Shown: positions 8,463 through 15,966 of the stretch, one piece after another
Numbering within the stretch: the first letter of the stretch is position 1
How the letters are laid out: each line of letters starts with the position of its first letter
Assembly (NCBI GenBank): GCA_027603945.1
Contig: JADIIU010000196.1
Location: 1 to 17,312, forward strand
Direction: 5' to 3'
Origin: Terramyces sp. JEL0728
Taxonomy: Eukaryota; Chytridiomycota; Chytridiomycetes; Rhizophydiales; Terramycetaceae
Length of the DNA stretch: 17,312 nt
The notes under the pieces: generated by a model
What the model was told of the DNA's origin: nothing
The model's input: the letters and a program-made list of their open reading frames with translations, nothing else
Database searches by the model: none
Made by a program: the position numbers and the translations under genes

Positions 8463-8780
8463 TATATTTAACCTGGCACTCTTTGTTTTTGGCTGAAAGT
8501 GATTGCTCATATAATTGGAACTGGTAGTCTTACGATGAGTGTGCTTTGTAATAATAGAGCCAAGACTCTGTTACAGTTAGCAGTTCACTGATTAACCAAT
8601 AATATCATTGAATGCCAAGGAACGCGAAGCTATTGGTACACACTGAAACTGAAGCGTAAAGCCAAGATAGAAAGGTGGCACCGTCGAACCTACTAATAAA
8701 TCCCTTTAAATTCATTTTTGGTTCCTCACTGTCGACTAAAATTGCAACTATTAAACAAACCAAAGATTAAATACAAAAAA
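8463..8780. other. intergenic spacer between TRIP4 and tRNA-Gly
   Basis: No gene is recognised in these 318 bases. They hold the TRIP4 3' end and, next to the tRNA, an A6 run (8775-8780) that reads as T6 on the tRNA strand. A GATGAG...CTGA pair about 60 bases apart (near 8534-8589) recalls box C/D elements, but no closing stem was found. Confidence 0.4.
8775..8780 (-). terminator. RNA polymerase III terminator of tRNA-Gly
   Basis: Six T residues on the transcribed strand directly follow the discriminator base of the tRNA, the standard polymerase III stop signal. Confidence 0.85.
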
Positions 8781-8851
8781 TGCAACAGCCGGGAATCGAA
8801 CCCGGGGCGCACGCTTGGAAGGCGAGCATGTTACCTCTACACTACTGTTGC
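8781..8851 (-). tRNA. tRNA-Gly (anticodon UCC)
   Basis: On the minus strand the 71-nt sequence folds as a complete cloverleaf. The acceptor stem is GCAACAG paired with CTGTTGC with discriminator A. The D-arm is GTGT-AGAGGTA-ACAT. The anticodon loop CTTCCAA gives UCC. The T-arm is CCGGG-TTCGATT-CCCGG. There is no intron. The second pair of the anticodon stem appears to be a U-U mismatch (CUCGC against GCGUG); all other stems pair fully or with one G-U. It lies 63 nt downstream of the cyclin gene on the same strand. Confidence 0.95.
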
Positions 8852-8914
8852 TCTGCCATCTTTATAGCATACCGGTTTGCAACACAAAAACAGCAAATCT
8901 ACAATATATTTACA

Positions 8915-9517
8915 CTAGCTTCTGAGATACAATCTAATCCAATAGTAGACTTCTTCACAAGTAATTTCAATCCTGTACCCCAGCAAATACAACACCTGCC
9001 TCTCCATCAAATTCAAATCGTTCAAATTAAACCGAGAATAATCAGCCCAGACAATATTCTTTAGGGGAGTATCAGAAACGTATTTTTCACTGATTACTAA
9101 ACACGCAACCAGGATCCTATGCGATGTTGAAGGTATTCCTACCATTCCTTTGATTTTCTTTTTTAGCTTTGACAGGATTACGAGCGAGATGAATAGGGTT
9201 GGCGGCGATATGGGGAGGGTTTGGATGTACGGAAGGGTATTGGCGTTGAAGAATGTTTGGAGGTATGTGGATAATAAAAGGTGCATGCGGGCGTCTATTG
9301 GTCGATTGAAGACGGTGGATATAATTGTATTCATCAGTGACGTTATTTTTTGTTGGGTTTTAATTGTTTTTCTCGCTATTATCATCTTCATTATTCTATT
9401 ATTCATCGCACAATCGCAAGTTTCCATTGATTCTGTTTGGCTGTCAGCATGTCTGAGTTGAGTGTAAGATACAGGGAAATTATACACCTTTTCAATATTG
9501 CTGTGAACAACAGTCAT
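8915..9517 (-). CDS. Pcl/Pho80-type cyclin
   Basis: The product has 200 residues when started at ATG 9517. Residues 66-195 form a cyclin box of the Pcl/Pho80 class. The best match is the block HRILVACLVISEKYVSDTP (133-151), then LKNIVWADYSRFNLNDLNLM and ERQVLYLLGYRIEIT, which corresponds to the conserved 'SKYLSD...NLMERQFLYLLDYRL' helices. Such cyclins activate Pho85-type CDKs in phosphate, glycogen and polarity control in yeasts. The first 30 residues resemble nothing known, and ATG 9427 is an alternative start that removes them and widens the promoter. The open frame continues upstream to 9583 without an ATG. The gene is divergent from the AAA protein, with only about 52 bp between the chosen starts. 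Confidence 0.78.
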   Translation of the reverse strand: MTVVHSNIEKVYNFPVSYTQLRHADSQTESMETCDCAMNNRIMKMIIARKTIKTQQKITSLMNTIISTVFNRPIDARMHLLLSTYLQTFFNANTLPYIQTLPISPPTLFISLVILSKLKKKIKGMVGIPSTSHRILVACLVISEKYVSDTPLKNIVWADYSRFNLNDLNLMERQVLYLLGYRIEITCEEVYYWIRLYLRS

Positions 9518-9569
9518 TTTGGGACGACTAAAGGCTTTTACTCCAATAGTATTTTTCCAATCTTTTTGA

Positions 9570-11000
9570 ATGCAAGTATTCACTGAATCACCTTTGCAAG
9601 AATATGGAGTCAGTAATAACCAGCCATGCTTTCTATTTCATCAAAAAGGAACCCAAAATGAAGTAATTTATCCTCCCATTGTCAATGAAATCAGTGTTCA
9701 GGGAGACTTTACAGTGTATGATTTGATTGGGTTACTTGTTGTTCAGAACTCTACTGGAATAGTTGGAGGTAGAGAATACACTATTGTAAAGTGTAATGGA
9801 ATATGCTTGGTCTCACCAACTACCAAAATCACTTTTACCAGTAAAAATTCCATATTCACAAAACCAAATCCTCCTATACACAATGAGCGCACCGTAGATA
9901 CCAGTTCCAATCCAGAGACGCCAACAGGGATTATGGAACTCGACAAAGCAATCAATGAATACAAGTCTCCACTGTTAACAGAAATAGAACTGAATTATAG
10001 AATCAAAATTATAAAACAAATTTATATAGAGTACCAACTGTATCAAAGAAACAAACAACCAAAAACTATAGTAATCCATGGCCCTCCAATGACTGGAAAA
10101 ACATTTCTGTTGAAAACAATTCTGTCAATGTTTCCCCATATTTATATAAACAAACTGATAGACACTGAAAAATTGTACGCAAACACATTACATGAACCAA
10201 TTGCATATGGAGTCGATGTGGATCTAGAAATGCAGGGATTTGTGATTACAACAAACACTGAATTGAACCCAACTTTTAAAATCAGCATGAACAAAACTTT
10301 TCAAGATTGCATTACCGAACAGCAAATACAATTACAATTGAAATCGCCTGTACAATCAACAAAACTTTTGTTCAAGGACTTGTATGGAATAGATAAATAC
10401 ATTCAGGAAATCAAAGAGTTGGTTTTCAAGGATATACCGAAAGGAATGCTGATTTATGGTAAACCAGGAACAGGCAAAACCACACTCGGAATAGCTGTAG
10501 GCAATGAACTAGAGCGGTTCGGACTCAAGCCACTATTTATCTCTAGTACAGATCTCATATCTAAAATAACTGGGAAAACCGAAGAAAACATTACCAATTT
10601 ATTCAAACTGCCCAACATTTGTTTAGTCATTGATAATTTTGAGAATATTGGGAAAAGAAATAATAGGATCTTGCACTGTTTTCTTAATGAAATGGATGGG
10701 ATCAAAACCAGTAACGTGTTTGTAATTGGAATTGCAAGTGATATTAAATTGATTGATCCTGCGTTGATTAGAAGGAAACGCATTGATGTGTATATTGAAT
10801 TGAATGATGTTGACATTAATCATTTGGTAACTGGGCTGACTAGGAATATGCCTTTTGGGTTTGATGTGGGTCAGGTTGCTGACGGGTGCCAGGGGAAAAG
10901 TGCTGGCGATGTTGTTGGGCTGTTGCATAGTGTGTCTATGGATTGCATTCGGAAGGGGAAAGATGTGATTGAGTGGAGTGATTTTGAGCCTTATATCTAA
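9570..11000 (+). CDS. Degenerate tandem AAA protein (Pex1/Cdc48/Afg2-like), probable weak or inactive ATPase
   Basis: The product has 476 residues, much shorter than usual two-ring AAA proteins (700-1100). An N-terminal part of about 110 residues precedes a remnant first module with a Walker A (GPPMTGKT, 171-178) and little else recognisable. The second module (about 265-476) has Walker A GKPGTGKT (297-304), a pore-loop region (FISSTDLISKITGKTEENI), the LNEMDG motif and IDPALIRRKRID in place of 'DPALLRPGRFD', ending EWSDFEPYI. The Walker B stretch reads CLVIDNFENI, so the catalytic Glu of 'DE' is Asn356. Sensor 1 reads GIAS instead of ATN. A weak D1 plus a conserved D2 recalls Pex1, but the identity is not secure. 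The gene is AT-rich with an uninterrupted frame, so it appears under coding constraint. Confidence 0.72.
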   Translation: MQVFTESPLQEYGVSNNQPCFLFHQKGTQNEVIYPPIVNEISVQGDFTVYDLIGLLVVQNSTGIVGGREYTIVKCNGICLVSPTTKITFTSKNSIFTKPNPPIHNERTVDTSSNPETPTGIMELDKAINEYKSPLLTEIELNYRIKIIKQIYIEYQLYQRNKQPKTIVIHGPPMTGKTFLLKTILSMFPHIYINKLIDTEKLYANTLHEPIAYGVDVDLEMQGFVITTNTELNPTFKISMNKTFQDCITEQQIQLQLKSPVQSTKLLFKDLYGIDKYIQEIKELVFKDIPKGMLIYGKPGTGKTTLGIAVGNELERFGLKPLFISSTDLISKITGKTEENITNLFKLPNICLVIDNFENIGKRNNRILHCFLNEMDGIKTSNVFVIGIASDIKLIDPALIRRKRIDVYIELNDVDINHLVTGLTRNMPFGFDVGQVADGCQGKSAGDVVGLLHSVSMDCIRKGKDVIEWSDFEPYI

Positions 11001-11432
11001 TATTTCATTCTCGAATATTCGAATTGCATTATCACTCAAAAGTATCTACAAGCTTCGCAAACCCGCATCTTTACAGAGATATTATTTACTAGCACTCTTA
11101 TTTCGAGCATAATAAATCCGCATAGTTTACGGCTGGAAGATCAATACCTTGACCGCACTGATTTACAAAAAAGTAAATCACCTGTATATCCAAGCTTAAA
11201 TAAAAACGCACAGATAAAATTAACGTATCCAAAGATGGAAAAGGTAGCGTAAATCGGCGGCGGACTAATGATCCTGAAATATCATCCGTTCTAGTACCGA
11301 CTGATTTTCTTTTTTTTCTGTCTGCAATCCGCATCCAAAAATAGGAACCCTTATTCCAATTATTTTTTTTCTTATTTATTATTTTCAGGGAACCCGAAAA
11401 TATAAATACGCTCTGGTTTTAGTCCAAACCTA
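11001..11432. other. intergenic spacer upstream of the expansin-like gene
   Basis: No gene is supported in these 432 bases. A 78-codon minus-strand frame with an ATG at 11334 exists but has no family resemblance. T-rich tracts (11307-11319 and 11363-11371) precede the TATA box, possibly as a nucleosome-poor promoter element. Confidence 0.4.
11401..11408 (+). promoter_or_regulatory. TATA box of the expansin-like gene
   Basis: A perfect TATAAATA starts 32 nt before the ATG at 11433. Transcription starting about 30 nt downstream would leave an almost leaderless mRNA. Confidence 0.6.
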
Positions 11433-12773
11433 ATGCTCGCTTTATTATTGCAATCCGTTTCCGCGCAGAGTTACCTGACTTGGTACTCTCCTTCACCATT
11501 CCCATTTTCTGGGTACTGTGCCCTTAATTTAAACGGTCCAACTGATTATTACGTGTCCATGTCTTCAAATGTCGCTGATTATAATCGTTGTGGACAGTGT
11601 GTGCAGATCACTTATAATGGCAAGACTGTCGTTGCTCCATTCGTTGACAAGTGTGCAACTAACTGCCATGGCGGGGTTGCTGACTTGGACGTATCGCCAG
11701 CAATCTTTTCATTGCTTAGCAACACTGGTGATTTATCACAAGGGGTTTTGAATAACCCTGTGTGGAGTTATGTGGATTGTCCTGCTGGATGGACCTTTTC
11801 TTACAGCGGCCAAACACCTGGTGCTAAAGGTTATCAGATTGCTAGTATTGTCAATACCGGAAGAAATCCTGTAGGTGTCCCTGCTAGTGTTCCAGCCGCT
11901 TCTGGCTCTTCTGGATCATCTTCTGGAAACTCACAGGGATCTAATATTTGTCCAGGCAGCGGAAAGAACTGTGGTGCCGGATGTTGTTCACAATATGGAT
12001 ACTGCTCTAATGATGCTGCAAAAACTGATGCTAATGCTGTATACTGTGATCCAGCAAATAAGTGTAATGCACTCGCTGGTACTTGTTGGGCTGCTTCTGG
12101 TACATCAACTGGTACAGGTTCCACTGGAAATACTGGAGGCAATTCAGGTAGTAACTCTGGTGGTAGCTCAACTGGAACTGGAATATGTCCAGGCAGCGGA
12201 AAGAACTGTGGTGCTGGATGTTGCTCACAATATGGATACTGCTCTAATGATGCTGCGAAAACTGATGCTAATGCTATATACTGTGATCCAGTAAATAAGT
12301 GTAATGCACTCGCTGGTACTTGTTGGGCTGCTTCTGGTACATCAACTGGTACAGGTTCCACTGGTAATACTGGAGGCAATTCCAGTGGTAGTTCGACTGG
12401 AACTGGAATTTGTCCAGGCAGCGGAAAGAACTGTGGTGCTGGGTGTTGTTCACAATATGGATACTGCTCTAATGATGCTGCAAAAACTGATGCTAATGCT
12501 GTATACTGCGATCCAGTAAATAAGTGTAATGCTCTCGCTGGTACTTGCTGGACCTCATCTACTGGATCAAGCGGCAGTGTTGTTGGATCAGCTCCACCAA
12601 AAACCCCAGTAAGCGATGTTCAAGGATGTTCCTCTTCAGTCTACTCTTTCTGTAGCACCGATGGTACTTACTTTTCCACATGTAACTGGGGTCAAGTTGC
12701 CAGTGTTGTTCAGTGTTATGCTGGTACGCACTGTATTAATGTTGCCGGTGGATGGGCTATGTGTACCTACTAG
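11433..12773 (+). CDS. Expansin/loosenin-like protein with three CBM18-like repeats and a CBM19-like tail
   Basis: The product has 446 residues. A very short signal peptide (about 1-11, MLALLLQSVSA) precedes a double-psi beta-barrel domain (about 12-118). The barrel has conserved Cys pairs, VDKC (D72) and HGGVADLDVSPAIF (D86), as in loosenins and expansins. The second expansin domain (CBM63) is missing. Instead, Ser/Gly/Thr linkers carry three hevein-like modules (about 173-219, 252-298, 327-373), each with eight Cys and the CBM18 core CGAGCCSQYGYC. The C-terminal 50 residues (GCSSSVYSFCSTDGTYFSTC ... CYAGTHC) resemble CBM19. Expansin-like proteins loosen polysaccharide networks without hydrolysis; the modules point to chitin as target, either in the fungus's own wall or in another organism. 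The chosen ATG is the only one between the TATA box and the barrel. Confidence 0.88.
   Translation: MLALLLQSVSAQSYLTWYSPSPFPFSGYCALNLNGPTDYYVSMSSNVADYNRCGQCVQITYNGKTVVAPFVDKCATNCHGGVADLDVSPAIFSLLSNTGDLSQGVLNNPVWSYVDCPAGWTFSYSGQTPGAKGYQIASIVNTGRNPVGVPASVPAASGSSGSSSGNSQGSNICPGSGKNCGAGCCSQYGYCSNDAAKTDANAVYCDPANKCNALAGTCWAASGTSTGTGSTGNTGGNSGSNSGGSSTGTGICPGSGKNCGAGCCSQYGYCSNDAAKTDANAIYCDPVNKCNALAGTCWAASGTSTGTGSTGNTGGNSSGSSTGTGICPGSGKNCGAGCCSQYGYCSNDAAKTDANAVYCDPVNKCNALAGTCWTSSTGSSGSVVGSAPPKTPVSDVQGCSSSVYSFCSTDGTYFSTCNWGQVASVVQCYAGTHCINVAGGWAMCTY
11946..12557 (+). repeat. three near-identical in-frame repeats (CBM18 modules)
   Basis: Units begin at about 11946, 12183 and 12408, with periods of 237 and 225 nt (79 and 75 codons). 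The module-coding parts differ by only a few, mostly silent, changes. The 12-nt period difference lies in the Ser/Gly/Thr linker. High nucleotide identity indicates recent duplication or ongoing gene conversion. Confidence 0.9.
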
Positions 12774-13200
12774 ATTATTTAATTTATCATATGGTTATTG
12801 TTTAGATAAAAGTATTTGTTTCATTACTCGCTTTGTTTTGCTAAGAGCGTATCTATTCTCGAGTAAACGAGCTTTGGTACTGCAAGGTCAACGCTTGGAC
12901 CAGAACATTATCCTTGTACTAGCATGGGTGATATTGAAATCGCCCTTATCGCAAAGACAGGCAATGCAAAAGATCAACCAATTTCACAACCAAGCTTTTC
13001 CAACCACTAAATTGGTGGTCAGACCTCCTTTGGCCTCTCCAGTACAAACACCGGCTAGTCCCAACGGCAACAAATACTCAATCTCTGTGATCGACTCATT
13101 TTAATCTGGGCTTATCCAGTTCACAAAATCGGCGTTTTTTATTGGTCGGGTTTCCGTTAAAGCTTACTTTAAACACGAATATTTTTCACCACACGCCATA
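12774..13200. other. 427-base gap with an unexplained open frame
   Basis: The plus frame that overlaps the expansin gene stays open past it to a TAA at 13102-13104. Its last part reads like protein (QKINQFHNQAFPTTKLVVRP, then PPLASPVQTPASPNGNKY), but no start codon fits. A second plus frame starting at ATG 12924 (MGDIEIALIAKTGNAKDQ…) is open for 28 codons. A small gene split by very short introns is possible; I could not assemble one. The right end is the promoter of the Na+/H+ exchanger, without a clear TATA box. Confidence 0.35.
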
Positions 13201-14795
13201 ATGATCTTATCAGACAACAATCATTCATCTATTAATCCAGTTATATCCGAACCGGTTGATACCTCAATTGCGATACTTTTGCTAGTGTCGTTACTATACC
13301 TGACTATATTTTCCAGCTATTACTTGCAAAAGAAACGAATCAAGTTTATACACGAAACAGTGGTTGCTCTAGGGTCAGGTTTGGTTGTCGGATTAGTAGT
13401 GCGATTGCTATCAACGACAAATCCGAATATAATGGAAAAGGTATCCTTCCAAGAGCAGTTCTTTTTCAACGTATTGATACCACCAATCATTCTAAACTCT
13501 GGGTTTGATATGAATAGAGTAATTTGTACTAATGTAGCAAAGTTTTTTTGAAAATATTGGATTGATTTTGACGTTTTCGGTTTTAGGAACTTTTATATCC
13601 ACGTTTATCACAGGGTAAGGTTTATTTAACAAGTTCTCTGCTCTACCTTGGAGTAACTACGTTCCTGTCGCTTCACCTTGATTTGCTGGATTGTATGATT
13701 GTCGGAGCAATTATTTCATCTACAGATACTGTGTCTATTCTGTCAATCTTTCACCAATTGCAAGTTGATCCGAAGCTGTTCTCTATTATCTTTGGGGAGA
13801 GTGTGTTGAATGACTCTGTCGTAATTGTCCTAGTTTCGTAATTTTCAGACTAAAATAGAACATTGGAAGGGTTGAGGGGTAAGCAAATTGATGGCGGCTC
13901 CATCGTTATGGCACTCTTGATGTTCATTGGAATCTTTATTGGATCAATTGTACTTGGAATATTTCTTGGAGTTTTATTTACTTTGGTTTTAAAGTATACT
14001 GATGTAAAACAGTTTCCATTTATTGGTGCCTGCTTGCTTATTTTGCAAGCATATGTTACTTACTTGGCTGCTAATTCTATCCGGTTATCTGGAATTGTCG
14101 CTTTGTTGTTTTACGGAATTGTTGCTAGACACTATGCATACGATCACATGTGTAAAATTAGCAGAGAAACTTCGGTTAATATGTTTAGAGTATTATCTCA
14201 GCTGGCAGAAAATTTCATTTTCATTTATCTTGGGGTTGCATGGTTCACTCAAGAAAAGCAAGTATTTGAAGCTGCATTTGTATTTTATACATTGGTGAGT
14301 GCAGATTAACTCTAGGGGATTATTTTGGTAGCAAGATTCGCAGCAATTACTCCACTAGCTTTTATCATCAACTTGTATGCCAAAATCTTTGATCCCAATA
14401 ATCCCCATGCAAAAGTGCCGTTTAACCACCAAATAATGATGTGGTGGGCCGGATTACGAGGTGCCATTGCATTTGTCCTGTCGCTTGAAATCTCTGGTTC
14501 AGAAAAAGAAGCAGTACAGTCGACAATCCTTGTTATATGTGTGATTACAGTAGTTGTTTTTGGCAGTAGCACACCATTTGCTCTGAAATTGTTTAAAATC
14601 AAGACTGGAGTTGGTAGTGAACCAGATCAGTACAATGATGAATTGTCAGAGGGTCTTGAATTGGAAGCATTCGATACTATTGACCCATTAGATCCACATG
14701 CTATTCCTGTAGATCCAATACCTGACCATTGGTTCTTTAAATTTGAACGCAAGTATCTCAAACCGTTGTTTGCAGCAAAAGAAAGCCCAGAGTAA
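13201..14795 (+). CDS. NHX1: Endosomal Na+(K+)/H+ exchanger, Nhx1/NHE6-9 type (five exons)
   Basis: I join 13201-13518, 13538-13614, 13634-13837, 13859-14294 and 14316-14795: 1515 nt, 504 residues. The protein is a CPA1-family exchanger with about 12 membrane helices. It shows [11 protein letters not shown] (inhibitor/TM4 region), [12 protein letters not shown], the ion-binding-site motif [14 protein letters not shown] with the essential Asn-Asp pair, and [20 protein letters not shown] with the conserved Arg helix. A soluble acidic tail follows (about 435-504). Nhx1-type exchangers alkalinise late endosomes/prevacuolar compartments and support salt tolerance and trafficking. Four introns of 19, 19, 21 and 21 nt interrupt it; each removal restores the family sequence without gain or loss of a residue. 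No cleavable signal peptide is evident, and the first helix is at about 20-40. Length is at the short end for fungal Nhx1. Confidence 0.95.
13519..13537 (+). other. 19-nt intron 1 of the Na+/H+ exchanger
   Basis: GTAATTTGTACTAATGTAG has a perfect TACTAAT branch-site string four bases before the terminal AG region. It is phase 0, joining …DMNR to QSFFENIG…. Confidence 0.93.
13615..13633 (+). other. 19-nt intron 2 of the Na+/H+ exchanger
   Basis: GTAAGGTTTATTTAACAAG has TTTAAC as likely branch site. It splits a Gly codon (GG|T), joining …STFIT-G to SLLYLG…. Confidence 0.93.
13838..13858 (+). other. 21-nt intron 3 of the Na+/H+ exchanger
   Basis: It begins GTAATTTTCAG, carries ACTAAAAT and ends TAG. 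It splits a Ser codon (TC|A), joining VVIVLV-S to TLEGLRGK. The internal CAG would make an 11-nt intron that leads straight to a stop, so the distal AG must be used. Confidence 0.92.
14295..14315 (+). other. 21-nt intron 4 of the Na+/H+ exchanger
   Basis: It begins GTGAGTGCAG, carries ATTAAC and ends TCTAG. It is phase 0, joining FVFYTL to [16 protein letters not shown]. Confidence 0.93.
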
Positions 14796-14903
14796 TATTG
14801 AATATAAACATTTTATTATCGGTTGGCAGTTAAAAATTAAGGTGTATTTAACTAATCGCAATATACATTTATTGAATTCAAACACTCTCATATCCCGTAA
14901 CGG

Positions 14904-15041
14904 TTAATTCGATTGCGCTTCATGAATTGCAATCTTTCTTGCTGGTGCAGTTGTTGTAGGACTAGGAGCTGGACCACCTCCAGATGGAACTGGTGAGGCA
15001 GATACAAGGGCAAGCAATACAACAGCAAAGATGGATTTCAT
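14904..15041 (-). CDS. Small secreted peptide 1 (45 aa)
   Basis: The frame from ATG 15041 to TAA 14904-14906 encodes 45 residues. MKSIFAVVLLALVSA is a clean signal peptide. The remaining part begins SPVPSGGGPAPSPTTTAP and ends with a basic/polar segment (ARKIAIHEAQSN). Cleavage after VSA would leave a Pro/Gly-rich mature peptide of about 30 residues without Cys. A TATA box starts 32 nt upstream. It is a close duplicate of the gene at 15491-15610 in both signal peptide and promoter. No known family is recognised; a secreted signal, wall or host-interaction peptide is conceivable but unproven. Confidence 0.7.
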   Translation of the reverse strand: MKSIFAVVLLALVSASPVPSGGGPAPSPTTTAPARKIAIHEAQSN

Positions 15042-15102
15042 TTTGTTAGATAGTCAGTCACGCGCAATTTATAGTACAGTGGCAAGCAGGCTTTTTACTT
15101 GA
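14989..15102 (-). repeat. duplicated promoter plus signal-peptide block, copy A
   Basis: This block covers the first codons of peptide 1 and its promoter. It is nearly identical to about 15559-15670 (copy B), including the shared TGCCACTGTACTATAAATT promoter string. The 3' coding parts of the two genes differ strongly. Confidence 0.75.
15066..15073 (-). promoter_or_regulatory. TATA box of small peptide 1
   Basis: TATAAATT on the minus strand starts 32 nt before the ATG, the same distance as in the two sister genes. Confidence 0.6.
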
Positions 15103-15490
15103 AACGGTTTTAATCTTACCAAACAGATATAAGGCTTTTTCGTTGAAACGCTGGTTGTGAGGCTTTTCTGAAACAGGGCAACTTTCCGCTTGTTACCAAT
15201 ACTTTCAGCAACTACTTTACTATATTTGCTCGGTAAAAAAACAATAATTCAATTCTTGATAACAGATGCTGGTTTAACAAGGTGCTTACCGTTAGGAACC
15301 AGACTTTGTTGTCAAACACCAGCCATTTGGTGAATTCCCACAGAGATGAAACTTTCTTACAATGGGTCAAAATTTCACCACTATTACCAAGTTTGCTGCA
15401 AATTAAGTACAAGTGAACGTTAAAGATGGAAGATTCTCCACTTAATACATAAAATTGAAAATATTTAGTCCAAATACACAAATTTATTAA
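15103..15490. other. spacer between small peptide genes 1 and 2
   Basis: No gene is supported in these 388 bases. An 89-codon minus-strand frame (15212-15481) has no ATG at its start and no family resemblance. Confidence 0.4.
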
Positions 15491-15610
15491 TCAATATGGG
15501 ACTTTTCCACCAGGATTGGTATTAGTGGGAGCTGGAGAGTTGGAAGATCCTCCAGGCACTGGTGAGGCAGATACAAGAGCAAGCAATACAACGGCAAAGA
15601 TGGATTTCAT
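15491..15610 (-). CDS. Small secreted peptide 2 (39 aa)
   Basis: The frame from ATG 15610 to TGA 15491-15493 encodes 39 residues. MKSIFAVVLLALVSA is identical to peptide 1. The remaining part begins SPVPGGSSNSPAPTNTNPGG and ends KVPY, leaving a mature peptide of about 24 residues. It is a recent duplicate of peptide 1: the signal peptide and promoter are conserved and the mature part has diverged. That pattern is common in secreted peptides under diversifying pressure, but it is seen here in only two copies. Confidence 0.7.
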   Translation of the reverse strand: MKSIFAVVLLALVSASPVPGGSSNSPAPTNTNPGGKVPY

Positions 15611-15670
15611 TTGTAGGACTGGTAACAATCCCGTAATTTATAGTACAGTGGCAAACAGGCTTTACTTGAT
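15559..15670 (-). repeat. duplicated promoter plus signal-peptide block, copy B
   Basis: Partner of the block at 14989-15102. Differences are limited to scattered substitutions, a variable leader segment just before the ATG, and a short T-tract length change upstream. Confidence 0.75.
15635..15642 (-). promoter_or_regulatory. TATA box of small peptide 2
   Basis: TATAAATT on the minus strand starts 32 nt before the ATG, within the duplicated promoter block. Confidence 0.6.
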
Positions 15671-15966
15671 ATCAAACCATAAGGCGTGCTTGCATATATT
15701 GGGGCTTTGGGATGAAACTTTAAGATTTAAAAGTATTCTTTAAGACGGCTGTAACGGATACCAATTACGATTAATAGCATATTATCAATGGTATGGAGTG
15801 AAAATGGGCTTTTCTCGTTTTGTAAATATAGTATTTTGATGAAACACTGGGATGACCAATCATCTCATTGACCTGTTTATGATACAAAGGGTAAGACTGA
15901 GTCCACAAGAATAATTTCTTCCAAGTGATGGAAAACTGTCAGAAATAAGTAAAATAGACCATTTAT

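Noticed and set aside
7977..8510. 177-codon hydrophobic minus-strand frame opposite TRIP4
   Set aside because: The plus strand carries a recognisable zinc finger and family motif over the same bases, and the minus frame starts and ends arbitrarily.
8534..8589. Possible box C/D snoRNA (GATGAG ... CTGA)
   Set aside because: No closing terminal stem and imperfect box C; such motifs occur often by chance.
9427..9517. Intron inside the cyclin N-terminal extension (GTATCTTACACTCAACTCAG)
   Set aside because: The 20-nt string looks like the local introns, but its removal shifts the upstream frame into a stop with no ATG, so it cannot be used with the visible start.
11098..11334. 78-codon minus-strand frame with a true ATG
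   Set aside because: No family resemblance, no TATA element at the usual distance, and mixed codon use. Kept as intergenic.
11834..12379. 181-codon minus-strand frame with Pro/Val-rich repeats
   Set aside because: Antisense shadow of the CBM18 repeat array; its periodicity simply mirrors the repeats.
15212..15481. 89-codon minus-strand frame between peptide genes 1 and 2
   Set aside because: It begins with GTG, not ATG, has an AT-driven Phe/Leu/Tyr composition and no signal peptide or promoter in the usual place.
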